Shown here: positions 34,610-41,779 of the stretch, piece by piece
How positions within the stretch are numbered: the stretch's first letter is position 1
Layout: each line of letters starts with the position of its first letter
Position numbers and translations under genes: made by a program
Notes under the pieces: model-generated
Database searches by the model: none
The model's input: only the letters and a program-made list of their open reading frames with translations
What the model was told of the DNA's origin: nothing
Assembly: GCF_005870085.1 (NCBI RefSeq)
Contig: NZ_SZNM01000030.1
Location: 1 to 41,779 of the forward strand
Direction of reading: 5' to 3'
DNA length: 41,779 nt
Source: Aquibacillus sediminis
GTDB taxonomy: Bacteria > Bacillota > Bacilli > Bacillales > Amphibacillaceae

Positions 34610-34751
34610 CGTATCATCCTTTCTAATTCCTTAGGAACCATTTTACGTTTGGATCTAGAGAGAGTCCAGCATAATGCAAGCTTTTTTCAACTTGACATAA
34701 CAGATTATTCCTGTGATAATAACACTAATTAAATATTGGTACCTTTAATTC

Positions 34752-34868
34752 AGTCCAGTGAGGCTGACAAGGACAGCGGAAAAGAATAGGGTGACGTATA
34801 CACTTAGGATACGTTTATCTCTTTACATGCAAAAAAGCTTCTTGTCAGAAATGGCGAGAAGCTTTTTT
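34752..34868 (+). promoter_or_regulatory. PyrR-type attenuator leader of codBA
   Basis: AGTCCAGTGAGGCTGACAAG (34753-34772) with the following GACA matches the PyrR binding loop (consensus around UCCAGAGAGGCU). Its GTCC and GGAC ends pair as expected. About 60 nt later comes a terminator hairpin, AAAAAAGCTTCT with AGAAGCTTTTTTT (34831-34868). In Firmicutes PyrR with UMP stabilises such a stem so that the terminator forms when pyrimidines are plentiful. The gap 34610-34945 is filled by this leader and the divergent SDR upstream region. Confidence 0.8.
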
Positions 34869-34945
34869 TGTAGCAAGCAAGTCCCCATCCCCTATCCGTT
34901 ACAACATGGTACCAATTCTACTAAACTATTTAGGAGGAATTGGTT

Positions 34946-36229
34946 ATGAACAAGCAACAAACAGATCAGGATTTTTCTTTACAAGCAGTACCTGTAACAA
35001 AGCGAAATGGTTTTTGGAAAATGTTAGTCGTGATGCTTGGGTTGACATTTTTTTCAGCAAGCATGTTATCTGGTGGTGAATTAGGGTTAGGATTATCCAT
35101 GCAAGAATTTATTTGGGTCGTGTTAGCAGGTAATTTAATTTTAGGACTTTACACAGCGGCACTTGCCTATATTGCTGCAAAAACAGGATTATCCACCCAC
35201 CTACTTGCTCGTTACGCTTTTGGTGAAAAAGGTTCTTACCTCGCGTCACTATTATTAGGTGGTACACAAGTAGGATGGTTCGGTGTTGGACTCGCGATGT
35301 TCGCCGTACCTGTTCAAAAAGTAATTGGACTTGATATGTCCCTGATCATTTTAATCGCCGGCGTATTGATGACTGCATCTGCTTTCTTCGGGATGAAGTC
35401 ACTAGCAATGATCAGTTTCATTTCAGTCCCAGCGATTGCGATTTTAGGAAATTTCTCCATGTTTAAAGCAGTAGATACAATTGGTGGTATGAGCGAATTA
35501 ATGGCGTATGAACCAACACAATCGATTAGTCTTGCAGCAGCACTTACGATCTGTGTTGGGTCATTTGCAAGTGCCGGAACACTGACACCAGACTTTGCAC
35601 GATTTGCTAAAACAAAGCGTTCCGCAGTTGTAACCACACTGATTGCTTTCTTAATCGGTAACTCGTTAATGTTTGCCTTCGGTGCGATTGGTGCGATTGC
35701 AACAGGTTTTGCAGATATTTCTGAAGTCATGTTCACTCAAGGATTAATTGTTGCAGCCGTGATTGTCTTAGGTCTGAACATCTGGACGACCAATGATAGT
35801 GCCTTGTACGCGTCAGGATTAGGCTTTTCAAATATTACAAAAGTGAAAAAGAAAAAAGTTGTCATCTTCAACGGGATTGTCGGAACGATTTTTGCGATGT
35901 GGCTTTACAACAATTTTGTCGGTTGGTTAACCTTACTAGGTGCGGCACTTCCACCAATTGGAGCGATTTTACTGGCGGATTTCTTTATTTTGAACCGTGG
36001 AAGCTATCAAGCATTTGAAACGATGAAATTTAAAGTTGTGAACTGGCCAGCCATTATTGCTTGGGGATTAGGTTTTGCTGCGGCACAATTTTTACCAGGG
36101 ATCCCACCATTGAACGGAATAATTGGATCTGTGATTGTTTACCTAAGTGTATCGATCGTTACGCAAAAGCTAACCAATACAAACACTTCTCTGGAAGTTG
36201 AAAAAGGAGCTATCAAAATTGATTATTAA
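34946..36229 (+). CDS. codB: Cytosine permease (NCS1 family)
   Basis: A 427-residue membrane transporter with about 12 predicted helices, importing cytosine by cation symport. Residues from [20 protein letters not shown] through [20 protein letters not shown] and GGTQVGWFG match the CodB branch of the NCS1 transporters. ATG at 34946 has AGGAGG 8 nt upstream; an in-frame TTG at 34940 is only 2 nt from that site. The gene overlaps codA, and a PyrR-type attenuator precedes it, so uptake should fall when pyrimidines are abundant. Confidence 0.92.
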   Translation: MNKQQTDQDFSLQAVPVTKRNGFWKMLVVMLGLTFFSASMLSGGELGLGLSMQEFIWVVLAGNLILGLYTAALAYIAAKTGLSTHLLARYAFGEKGSYLASLLLGGTQVGWFGVGLAMFAVPVQKVIGLDMSLIILIAGVLMTASAFFGMKSLAMISFISVPAIAILGNFSMFKAVDTIGGMSELMAYEPTQSISLAAALTICVGSFASAGTLTPDFARFAKTKRSAVVTTLIAFLIGNSLMFAFGAIGAIATGFADISEVMFTQGLIVAAVIVLGLNIWTTNDSALYASGLGFSNITKVKKKKVVIFNGIVGTIFAMWLYNNFVGWLTLLGAALPPIGAILLADFFILNRGSYQAFETMKFKVVNWPAIIAWGLGFAAAQFLPGIPPLNGIIGSVIVYLSVSIVTQKLTNTNTSLEVEKGAIKIDY

Positions 36230-37481
36230 AAACGCAAAACTACGAGGTACGGAAGGCCTTTGGCAGATTGAAATAGAAGATGGAAAAATTAAACAGATTA
36301 GTGAACAAGGGGTATCAACGGATGAAGCGATCGATGCGGGTGGGCGCTTGGTCCTCCCTCCTTTCATCGAACCACATATCCATTTAGACACAACCTTAAC
36401 TGCTGGGGAACCAAAATGGAATGAAAGTGGTACATTATTTGAAGGCATTGAAACATGGTCGGAACGAAAAAAATCATTAACCGTTCAAGATGTGAAAACG
36501 AGAGCAACGAAAGCATTAACATGGCAAATTGCGCAAGGGATCCAACATGTCCGCACCCACGTCGATGTGACAGACCCTGAATTAACGGCATTAAAAGCCC
36601 TATTAGAAGTAAAACAAGAAATGGCTGGCCTGGTTGATTTGCAATTGGTTGCTTTTCCACAAGAAGGAATCCTGTCCTATCCGAACGGACAGGACCTACT
36701 CGAAGAAGCACTGCGTATGGGGGCTGATGTGGTTGGTGGAATTCCGCATTATGAATTCACACGAGAATATGGTGTCGAATCGATGGCGATCGCCTTTCAA
36801 CTCGCTGAAAAATATGACCGCTTGATCGACATCCACTGTGACGAAATTGATGATGAACAATCACGTTTCGTTGAAGTAGTTGCCGCTGAGGCACACCGAT
36901 ATGAAATGGGAAGCCGTGTCACTGCTAGCCATACAACAGCGATGCATTCTTATAATGATGCCTATACGTCAAAACTATTTCGATTATTAAAACTATCAGA
37001 TATTAACTTTATCGCCAATCCACTAGTTAATATTCACTTACAAGGTCGATTTGACTCCTATCCAAAACGTCGCGGCATTACGAGAGTCAAAGAAATGCAA
37101 GAGGCTGGCATCAATGTTAGCTTCGGGCACGATGATATTTTTGATCCATGGTATCCACTGGGTACAGGAAATATGTTGCAAGTGCTTCACATGGGCATCC
37201 ATGCCACACAATTAATGGGCTACCAGCAAATTGTCAATTCGATCGACTTTATTACAAAAAACAGTGCCAAAACGTTAAACATCGAGGAAAAGTATGGGGT
37301 TGAACAAGGCAAACCCGCAAACTTGATTATTTTAGATGCAGAAAACGAATATGAAGCCATTCGCAAACAAGCACCAGTCCTTTATTCGATTCGCAATGGA
37401 AAAATAATCGCCGAGACGAAACCAGCAGAAACGCATGTCTTGATTGGTAGCGAAAAAGAACGAGTGACATTTACTAAATAA
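36219..37481 (+). CDS. codA: Cytosine deaminase (amidohydrolase)
   Basis: A 420-residue metal-dependent amidohydrolase that turns cytosine into uracil and ammonia, near the usual CodA length. Metal ligands appear in EPHIHLDTT (His53 and His55), DIHCDEIDD and [10 protein letters not shown], and the catalytic Asp lies in [13 protein letters not shown] at 36219 is chosen because AAGGAG lies 9 nt upstream; it overlaps the end of codB by 11 nt. An in-frame TTG at 36198 lies before that ribosome site and is rejected. With CodB it salvages external cytosine for pyrimidine synthesis. Confidence 0.93.
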   Translation: MIIKNAKLRGTEGLWQIEIEDGKIKQISEQGVSTDEAIDAGGRLVLPPFIEPHIHLDTTLTAGEPKWNESGTLFEGIETWSERKKSLTVQDVKTRATKALTWQIAQGIQHVRTHVDVTDPELTALKALLEVKQEMAGLVDLQLVAFPQEGILSYPNGQDLLEEALRMGADVVGGIPHYEFTREYGVESMAIAFQLAEKYDRLIDIHCDEIDDEQSRFVEVVAAEAHRYEMGSRVTASHTTAMHSYNDAYTSKLFRLLKLSDINFIANPLVNIHLQGRFDSYPKRRGITRVKEMQEAGINVSFGHDDIFDPWYPLGTGNMLQVLHMGIHATQLMGYQQIVNSIDFITKNSAKTLNIEEKYGVEQGKPANLIILDAENEYEAIRKQAPVLYSIRNGKIIAETKPAETHVLIGSEKERVTFTK

Positions 37482-37508
37482 AGCTTTTCTGTTATACAGA
37501 GTAAAATT

Positions 37509-37536
37509 GGGGAGGTATGAACAGCCTCCCCTTTTA
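37509..37536 (+). terminator. Terminator of codBA
   Basis: GGGGAGG (37509-37515) pairs with CCTCCCC (37525-37531), followed by TTTT, about 28 nt past the codA stop. Between here and 37724 no gene is recognised. Confidence 0.85.
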
Positions 37537-37724
37537 TTACGGAAAAAGATGGGTTGGATCTGTGGTGAAGCTAGAGGATTGGCTTATTATGGCATTAGAT
37601 ATATCGCCGTAAGTTGGAAGATAGCTATGGTGCCAATTTTCATGGGGGAGTCCTCTTATGATAGTAGTTGTTTCCTATCAAAAAAAGCAATACGGAAAAA
37701 CGTCCATAATGCTTTTATTAATCG

Positions 37725-37976
37725 TTATGTTTTTAATTTTGTTTTTATTAATCGAAAGGATTTTTGAACCATTTCTTTTAAATCGATTTGTCCTTTTACA
37801 AGCTCGTACTCAGCCTCGAATTGATCTCTATCACAAACGTACTGTTCTCCGTCCTTATTTGTGATGAGATAATCCCCAGGTACCCCCTTCATTGTACTAT
37901 CGGATGTTTCAATTGTAATAGATCTTGTTAACTTCACCGCTTCTACAACAACCGGTTTTTTTCTATATTTTGGCAT
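37725..37976 (-). CDS. Small PGDYG-type protein, phage-like
   Basis: An 83-residue protein with the pattern YRKKPVVVEAVK at its N-terminus and PGDYLITNKDGEQYVCDRDQ in the middle, followed by F-EAEYEL. This layout is common in small phage and mobile-element proteins (PGDYG domain), often at C-termini of larger proteins. The function is unknown. AGGAGG lies 9 nt before the ATG. It stands alone with no other phage genes nearby, so it may be a domesticated remnant. Confidence 0.7.
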   Translation of the reverse strand: MPKYRKKPVVVEAVKLTRSITIETSDSTMKGVPGDYLITNKDGEQYVCDRDQFEAEYELVKGQIDLKEMVQKSFRLIKTKLKT

Positions 37977-38347
37977 AGGTATTAACCTCCTTTTTATAGT
38001 AGACTATGCAAAACAGGTGAATGTGTATAGGCTATAGTTGTCTTATTAACTTTTTGCATTTACCGATTGTGAAAGTAACCGCGGAGAGCGTTTCATTAAG
38101 GTTTTTTCGTATCGAAAATAGAGGATAAATTTTTAAGTTCAAAGTATATCGGTTAATCTTACAAGAGTGTTGATTTTGTCATTAACTGGACATTATGTTC
38201 AAGAAGTGACGGTGATAATTGGACAATACTTTGGAAGTAGTAGGTTGTCTTTTTAAATATTTTTATTATGCCGATAATTCTTCTGCGCTAAAAAGTTTAT
38301 GCGAAACAACAAACAGGGGGACAACAAACCTGTCCCCCTGTCCCATT
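37977..38347. other. Intergenic stretch, nothing recognised apart from the xylosidase terminator
   Basis: About 370 AT-rich nt. The left end is the upstream region of the PGDYG gene and the right end holds a strong terminator. No gene, RNA or clear repeat was seen in between. Confidence 0.4.
38305..38340 (-). terminator. Terminator of the xylosidase gene
   Basis: CAGGGGGACA (38314-38323) and TGTCCCCCTG (38331-38340) form a perfect 10-bp GC-rich stem with a 7-nt loop. On the minus strand it is followed by TTTGTTGTTT, just past the stop codon. Confidence 0.88.
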
Positions 38348-40303
38348 TTAGCCCCAAATTTTTATGTGATTTTTGCCTGGTTGCAACTTTGCGATTGGAC
38401 CTAGTACGCTTGTTTGTTGTCTTTTTTCACCAAAATAATCCGCATCGATAATAACGTCGCTTCCATCTGGATTTTCAAATTCTGCATCAACCATTCGCAC
38501 TCTTGGTAGTGTGCTTGTCGAAGGAATTTCTCCAGCCATGTTCGCGAAAGCTTCTGGAAGCTCACAAGAAAGATACACGCCCTCTCCTTCTTCTATAATC
38601 CGTACATTCGGATTAGCCTGATCAATGACGTTATCTTCTTCTCTCTCAAAGGCCACCGCCCCATTCAAGTAGGCATTCTTGTGAATATAGACAGGCTGGT
38701 CGACATCTAAAAATAGTTCGACGTCGCCTGGTTTTTGATGAACAGTCTCGATGTATTCCTCAAGTGAGGTGGTATAACCTTTGAAATGAGCCGTACCAAC
38801 CGCATGTGTCGAATCATTTTTACCAGAAACAACACCTTCTGTCGTATCCGTACCAACGAAAATATTATGATAAAAACGATCATCTCCACCGTGCACGACA
38901 GCAAATCCTGCTACCTCTGTACTATGCGGGAAATGATAGGGTGTCGATCGATTCAAAATTTTTCGATGTACCATTTTCCCGCAAATTAAATTGTTAAGAT
39001 AGGCTCCACCTTGCGCATAGTTATCGAACGCATAATCTGAAGCTAAAATATTGTTGTCGACGATATATGGACCATGACTCACTTCGACAAACAAGTCCCG
39101 GTTATTGTGATAATACAAATTTTGACTAACTCTTGTGCCTTGTGTCTGCCAATCTAACCAAGTTCCCAGTGAACAATCATGAATCCGGTTGTTATGAATT
39201 TGTACATCGATCGCTGCATGCAATTTGATTCCAGCAATCTCATGGCCAAAAAATTCACGTTTTAATGCAATTTTATAAATGTGATTATCATAGATTTCAC
39301 TGAAAACACAACCTAAATGCCCTACGATACCATTTTGGCCACAATCATAAATCGTATTGTTCCGAATGATATGGGAACCAATTTTTTCTTTACTCCAACC
39401 TATTTGTCTAGCAAGAAACACGGATTCTAGTTGATATTGATAGCCTGGTTTATCTTTTCGGATCGAGCGATAATTATTTCCGGTTGATGCTTCTTTTCCA
39501 ATACTGATCGCACTACATTTGGCATCATGGATCACATTATCTTCCATGATCCAGCCTTTACTCCAATTCGCACCAAGTAACCCTGGTTGATCGGCCGTCG
39601 GTGGCGTCCATGGGGTTGCCGCTTGCGCCATTTCAAAACCTTTGACCGTGATATAGTCTACACCAGTTACTTCCGGATAGAAGCAAGCCTTTCGCACGTT
39701 GATTTCAACTAATTCTTTATTTGGATTTGATTCATGAAAATTAGCATAGATTGTTGTATTGTCCTCATCCACATCGGCAAACCATACATACTTTGTTTGG
39801 TCTGGATTATGGACAGGCACTACCTCTTTGGTCCAGTTGTCTAGTACTTCCGTTTGAACAACTGGGTCAAACAATGCCTCGTAGTTTCCAACCTCATAGA
39901 ACGACATGCCGTTTAAATAAACGTCCCCTAAGTGTTTGGGAGGATCTGTCGCAAACAGCCAATCACCGAAAACTTCTTCTTGATATGGATTATAATTACC
40001 AAATGTTTCATTCGGTACGACTGTTTTCCATACCGTTCCATTAACTTGCTCCCAATTTTGCACCCGTTCAGAACCTTTAATGACGACATGCTCTCCTGGT
40101 GCAGCTTGGTATGTAATACGCCTTTTATGACTCAACCCAGGATTTTTAGGTTTGACCCACTCACGATACTCTCCTTCATGGACAATAATCGTATCCCCTG
40201 CTTCTGCAACAGTTGCTGCTTGATTAATCGTTAAAAATGGGTGCTGTTCTGTTCCCGCCCCATGATCCGAACCAGTTTTCGCTACGTGATAAGTAAAAGC
40301 CAT
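38348..40303 (-). CDS. Beta-xylosidase, glycoside hydrolase family 120
   Basis: A 651-residue right-handed parallel beta-helix enzyme. The whole length recalls XylC of Thermoanaerobacterium, the founding GH120 beta-xylosidase, from YHVAKTGSD and GDTIIVHEGEYREWVKP at the start to the final HIKIWG. The catalytic residues of that enzyme (Asp382 and Glu405, from memory) correspond to Asp384 in LDWQTQG and Glu407 in LFVEVSHGP, both present. No signal peptide is seen, so it probably releases xylose from imported xylo-oligosaccharides in the cytoplasm. AGGAGG lies before the ATG. A divergent AraC regulator next door likely controls it. No sugar transporter is in the window. Confidence 0.9.
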   Translation of the reverse strand: MAFTYHVAKTGSDHGAGTEQHPFLTINQAATVAEAGDTIIVHEGEYREWVKPKNPGLSHKRRITYQAAPGEHVVIKGSERVQNWEQVNGTVWKTVVPNETFGNYNPYQEEVFGDWLFATDPPKHLGDVYLNGMSFYEVGNYEALFDPVVQTEVLDNWTKEVVPVHNPDQTKYVWFADVDEDNTTIYANFHESNPNKELVEINVRKACFYPEVTGVDYITVKGFEMAQAATPWTPPTADQPGLLGANWSKGWIMEDNVIHDAKCSAISIGKEASTGNNYRSIRKDKPGYQYQLESVFLARQIGWSKEKIGSHIIRNNTIYDCGQNGIVGHLGCVFSEIYDNHIYKIALKREFFGHEIAGIKLHAAIDVQIHNNRIHDCSLGTWLDWQTQGTRVSQNLYYHNNRDLFVEVSHGPYIVDNNILASDYAFDNYAQGGAYLNNLICGKMVHRKILNRSTPYHFPHSTEVAGFAVVHGGDDRFYHNIFVGTDTTEGVVSGKNDSTHAVGTAHFKGYTTSLEEYIETVHQKPGDVELFLDVDQPVYIHKNAYLNGAVAFEREEDNVIDQANPNVRIIEEGEGVYLSCELPEAFANMAGEIPSTSTLPRVRMVDAEFENPDGSDVIIDADYFGEKRQQTSVLGPIAKLQPGKNHIKIWG

Positions 40304-40330
40304 CTCGCTTCCTCCTTTTAGAACAAAATC

Positions 40331-40382
40331 TACTTCTATTATAGTAATAAAAAATACTATACTTCTATTCGAAATATAGTAT
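40331..40382. promoter_or_regulatory. Shared divergent regulatory region with direct and inverted repeats
   Basis: TACTTCTATT occurs twice in direct orientation (40331-40340 and 40360-40369, 29 nt apart). ATACTATA (40354-40361) and TATAGTAT (40375-40382) form a perfect inverted repeat. A TATAAT -10 for the regulator lies at about 40379-40384, and one for the xylosidase on the other strand near 40337-40342. The direct repeats suit binding by an AraC-type protein. Confidence 0.5.
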
Positions 40383-40425
40383 AATGAGAGACAATATTCG
40401 TGTTCTTTGCGGGAGGGAAAAGCTT

Positions 40426-41181
40426 ATGGTCTTTTTTGAACATCATGGCGTGGAAGAAAAAGAGTCCTTTCATTATTCTACCCTTACAAATTTTAATTTT
40501 CCGCTCCATTTTCACCGCGCCTATGAAATTATCTTTGTGAATGAAGGGAATTTATCGGTAACGATTGATCAAAAAGAGTATATTTTACATAAGAATGATG
40601 CCGTTTTCATTTTTCATAACCAATTGCATGAATTCAAGACGATCGATCACTCCACGATTACGATCATAATTTTTTCACCTGAATTAATCGGAGACTTTTT
40701 TATGCATTATAAAGGATACATCCCCGACAATAATGTTTTTCCATTAAGTGATGTACCCAACTTAAGTAAGCTTGATTCCATTTTTAAGCAAAAAAGTTTT
40801 TTATATGATTGTTGTAGTATGTTAGTGGATCATAGCAAATTCACTCCGGTTACATACTCCACTAAGACGAAGGTATTGCATCAAATGTTACTTTTTGTTG
40901 ATAAACATTATATGTATGACTGCACCTTAAAAGCGATCGCGAACCAGCTACAATATGATTACGCCTATTTATCAAAGTTATTTGTGCAAATGACGAACAT
41001 GACTTTCACTGCCTATCTGAATCATTATCGCATTTCCCAGGCATGTTATTTTCTGAAAAATAGTCAGCAATCGATTGGTGAGATCGCCATCAACTGTGGG
41101 TATAATAACCTTAGATCATTTCATCGTAATTTTAAAAAGATTACCAAGTACTCGCCTCAGGCTTATAGGGGGGGAGGTTGA
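40426..41181 (+). CDS. AraC-family transcriptional regulator
   Basis: A 251-residue regulator with an N-terminal cupin-type sensor (FPLHFHRAYEIIFVNEGNLS at about 22-41) and a C-terminal AraC DNA-binding domain with two helix-turn-helix parts (LKAIANQLQYDYAYLSKLF and IGEIAINCGYNNLRSFHRNF). ATG at 40426 has GGGAGGG 8 nt upstream; an upstream in-frame ATG at 40384 overlaps the -10 box and is rejected. It is divergent from the GH120 xylosidase gene and probably activates it on a xylose-type signal (inference). Confidence 0.9.
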   Translation: MVFFEHHGVEEKESFHYSTLTNFNFPLHFHRAYEIIFVNEGNLSVTIDQKEYILHKNDAVFIFHNQLHEFKTIDHSTITIIIFSPELIGDFFMHYKGYIPDNNVFPLSDVPNLSKLDSIFKQKSFLYDCCSMLVDHSKFTPVTYSTKTKVLHQMLLFVDKHYMYDCTLKAIANQLQYDYAYLSKLFVQMTNMTFTAYLNHYRISQACYFLKNSQQSIGEIAINCGYNNLRSFHRNFKKITKYSPQAYRGGG

Positions 41182-41399
41182 GGGTTAGGTGAGGCTAGAT
41201 GTTGGAGAGGTTACGTTTAAAATATTCGTCAGAAAACTTCTTTTGGATCTCCTAGTGGAATGAGGTTCTGATTCACTTACATTATTACTGAATTTGTCAT
41301 ATTTTAACAAGCAAGCCGGTTTCTCATTCCGTTATTTTATAGCTTTATTAGGAACTTATAGAAATAAATAATTTTGGTTCTACAATATTTGTCACAATT

Positions 41400-41440
41400 A
41401 AAAAAACCTTAAAGATATCATTATCTTTAAGGTTTTTTTT
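41400..41440 (-). terminator. Terminator of the right rRNA operon
   Basis: A long stem, AAAAAACCTTAAAGATA with TATCTTTAAGGTTTTTTTT, has a 4-nt loop and lies right after the 5S 3' end on the minus strand. It also ends plus-strand transcripts. The stretch 41182-41399 holds no recognised gene. Confidence 0.9.
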
Positions 41441-41556
41441 GCTTAGCGGCGTCCTACTCTCGCAGGGGCAAAGCCCCAACTACCATCGGCGCTGAAGAGC
41501 TTAACTTCTGTGTTCGGCATGGGAACAGGTGTGACCTCTTCGCTATTGCCACTAAA
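41441..41556 (-). rRNA. rrf: 5S ribosomal RNA
   Basis: A complete 116-nt 5S on the minus strand, starting TTTAGTGGCAATAGCGAAGA and ending in GTAGGACGCCGCTAAGC. It includes the conserved CCGAACACAGAAGTTAAGCT. Length and sequence fit Bacillus 5S. A terminator follows at once. Confidence 0.97.
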
Positions 41557-41657
41557 CAATGGTGTATTTAGTTAGATATGTACCTTCAAAACTAGATAAG
41601 AAAGTCTCAAGACAAACAAACATTTAAAAACAGTCTAGGTCCGACTCCTAAACAATA

Positions 41658-41779
41658 TAGTTAAGTCCTCGATCTATTAGTATCCGTCAGCTGCACGTGT
41701 CACCACGCTTCCACCTCGGACCTATCAACCTCATCGTCTCTGAGGGATCTTACTCATTTAAAATGATGGGAAGTCTCAT
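41658..41779 (-). rRNA. rrl: 23S ribosomal RNA, 3' end (runs off the right edge)
   Basis: On the minus strand the sequence contains the 23S end motifs GGTTGATAGGTCCGAGGTGG, GCTGACGGATACTAATAGAT and CGAGGACTTAAC. The 3' end is placed near 41658, about 100 nt before the 5S. Only about 120 nt are inside the window. Confidence 0.95.

Overview
The window runs between two ribosomal RNA operons, both transcribed leftward (minus strand). The left edge holds the 5' end of a 16S rRNA with its leader and tandem promoters. The right edge holds a complete 5S rRNA and the 3' end of a 23S rRNA. The rRNA signatures, AT-rich DNA, strong AGGAGG ribosome sites, frequent TTG starts, a PyrR attenuator, CcpA-type cre sites and a LexA(DinR)-like box all point to a low-GC Gram-positive of the Bacillaceae. 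The 16S looks closest to the halophilic Gracilibacillus/Amphibacillus side of the family, but that placement is from memory. The roughly 41 kb between the rRNA operons is a patchwork of accessory metabolic and defence modules.

Layout: (1) 0.9-7.5 kb holds a PAP2 phosphatase, the heme enzyme HemY/CgoX, a glycosyltransferase translationally coupled to an unusual tandem kinase-like protein with a poly-lysine tail, a UDP-glucuronate 4-epimerase-like enzyme, and a CueP-type copper protein. (2) 7.7-8.0 kb has a small coiled-coil gene broken by one in-frame TAG. (3) 8.1-15.8 kb is a complete Wadjet anti-plasmid operon in the order jetD-jetA-jetB-jetC, with overlapping genes. Upstream of it lies a decayed stretch with an SOS-box-like promoter. 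(4) 16.5-17.2 kb is an esterase-like alpha/beta hydrolase, followed by degenerate ~50-bp tandem repeats.

(5) 17.6-29.4 kb is a meta-cleavage aromatic degradation cluster. The leftward operon encodes flavin reductase, FAD synthetase-like protein, 2-keto-4-pentenoate hydratase, acetylating acetaldehyde dehydrogenase, 4-hydroxy-2-oxovalerate aldolase and a fumarylacetoacetate-hydrolase-family protein. The rightward genes encode an XylR_N/V4R/PucR-type regulator, a flavin-dependent monooxygenase of acyl-CoA-dehydrogenase fold, an extradiol dioxygenase and a ring-cleavage-product hydrolase. Together they would hydroxylate a phenolic compound, cleave the ring, and send the C5 dienoate to pyruvate and acetyl-CoA. 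Two dispersed repeat families sit between the rightward genes. (6) 29.9-33.4 kb pairs a formylglycine-generating enzyme with its probable client, a lipoprotein arylsulfatase, which could release phenols from aryl sulfates for the neighbouring pathway (inference).

(7) 33.6-37.5 kb has a 45-residue basic peptide gene, a YoxD-like short-chain dehydrogenase, and codBA (cytosine permease and deaminase) behind a PyrR-type attenuator. (8) 37.7-41.2 kb has a small PGDYG-type protein, a GH120 beta-xylosidase and a divergent AraC regulator sharing a short intergenic region with direct and inverted repeats. The most notable system is the Wadjet operon. The most notable loose ends are the Asn after the Walker B Asp in JetC, the single-TAG coiled-coil gene, the orphan SOS-type promoter upstream of jetD, the tandem kinase-like protein, and the private FAD synthetase of the aromatic cluster.
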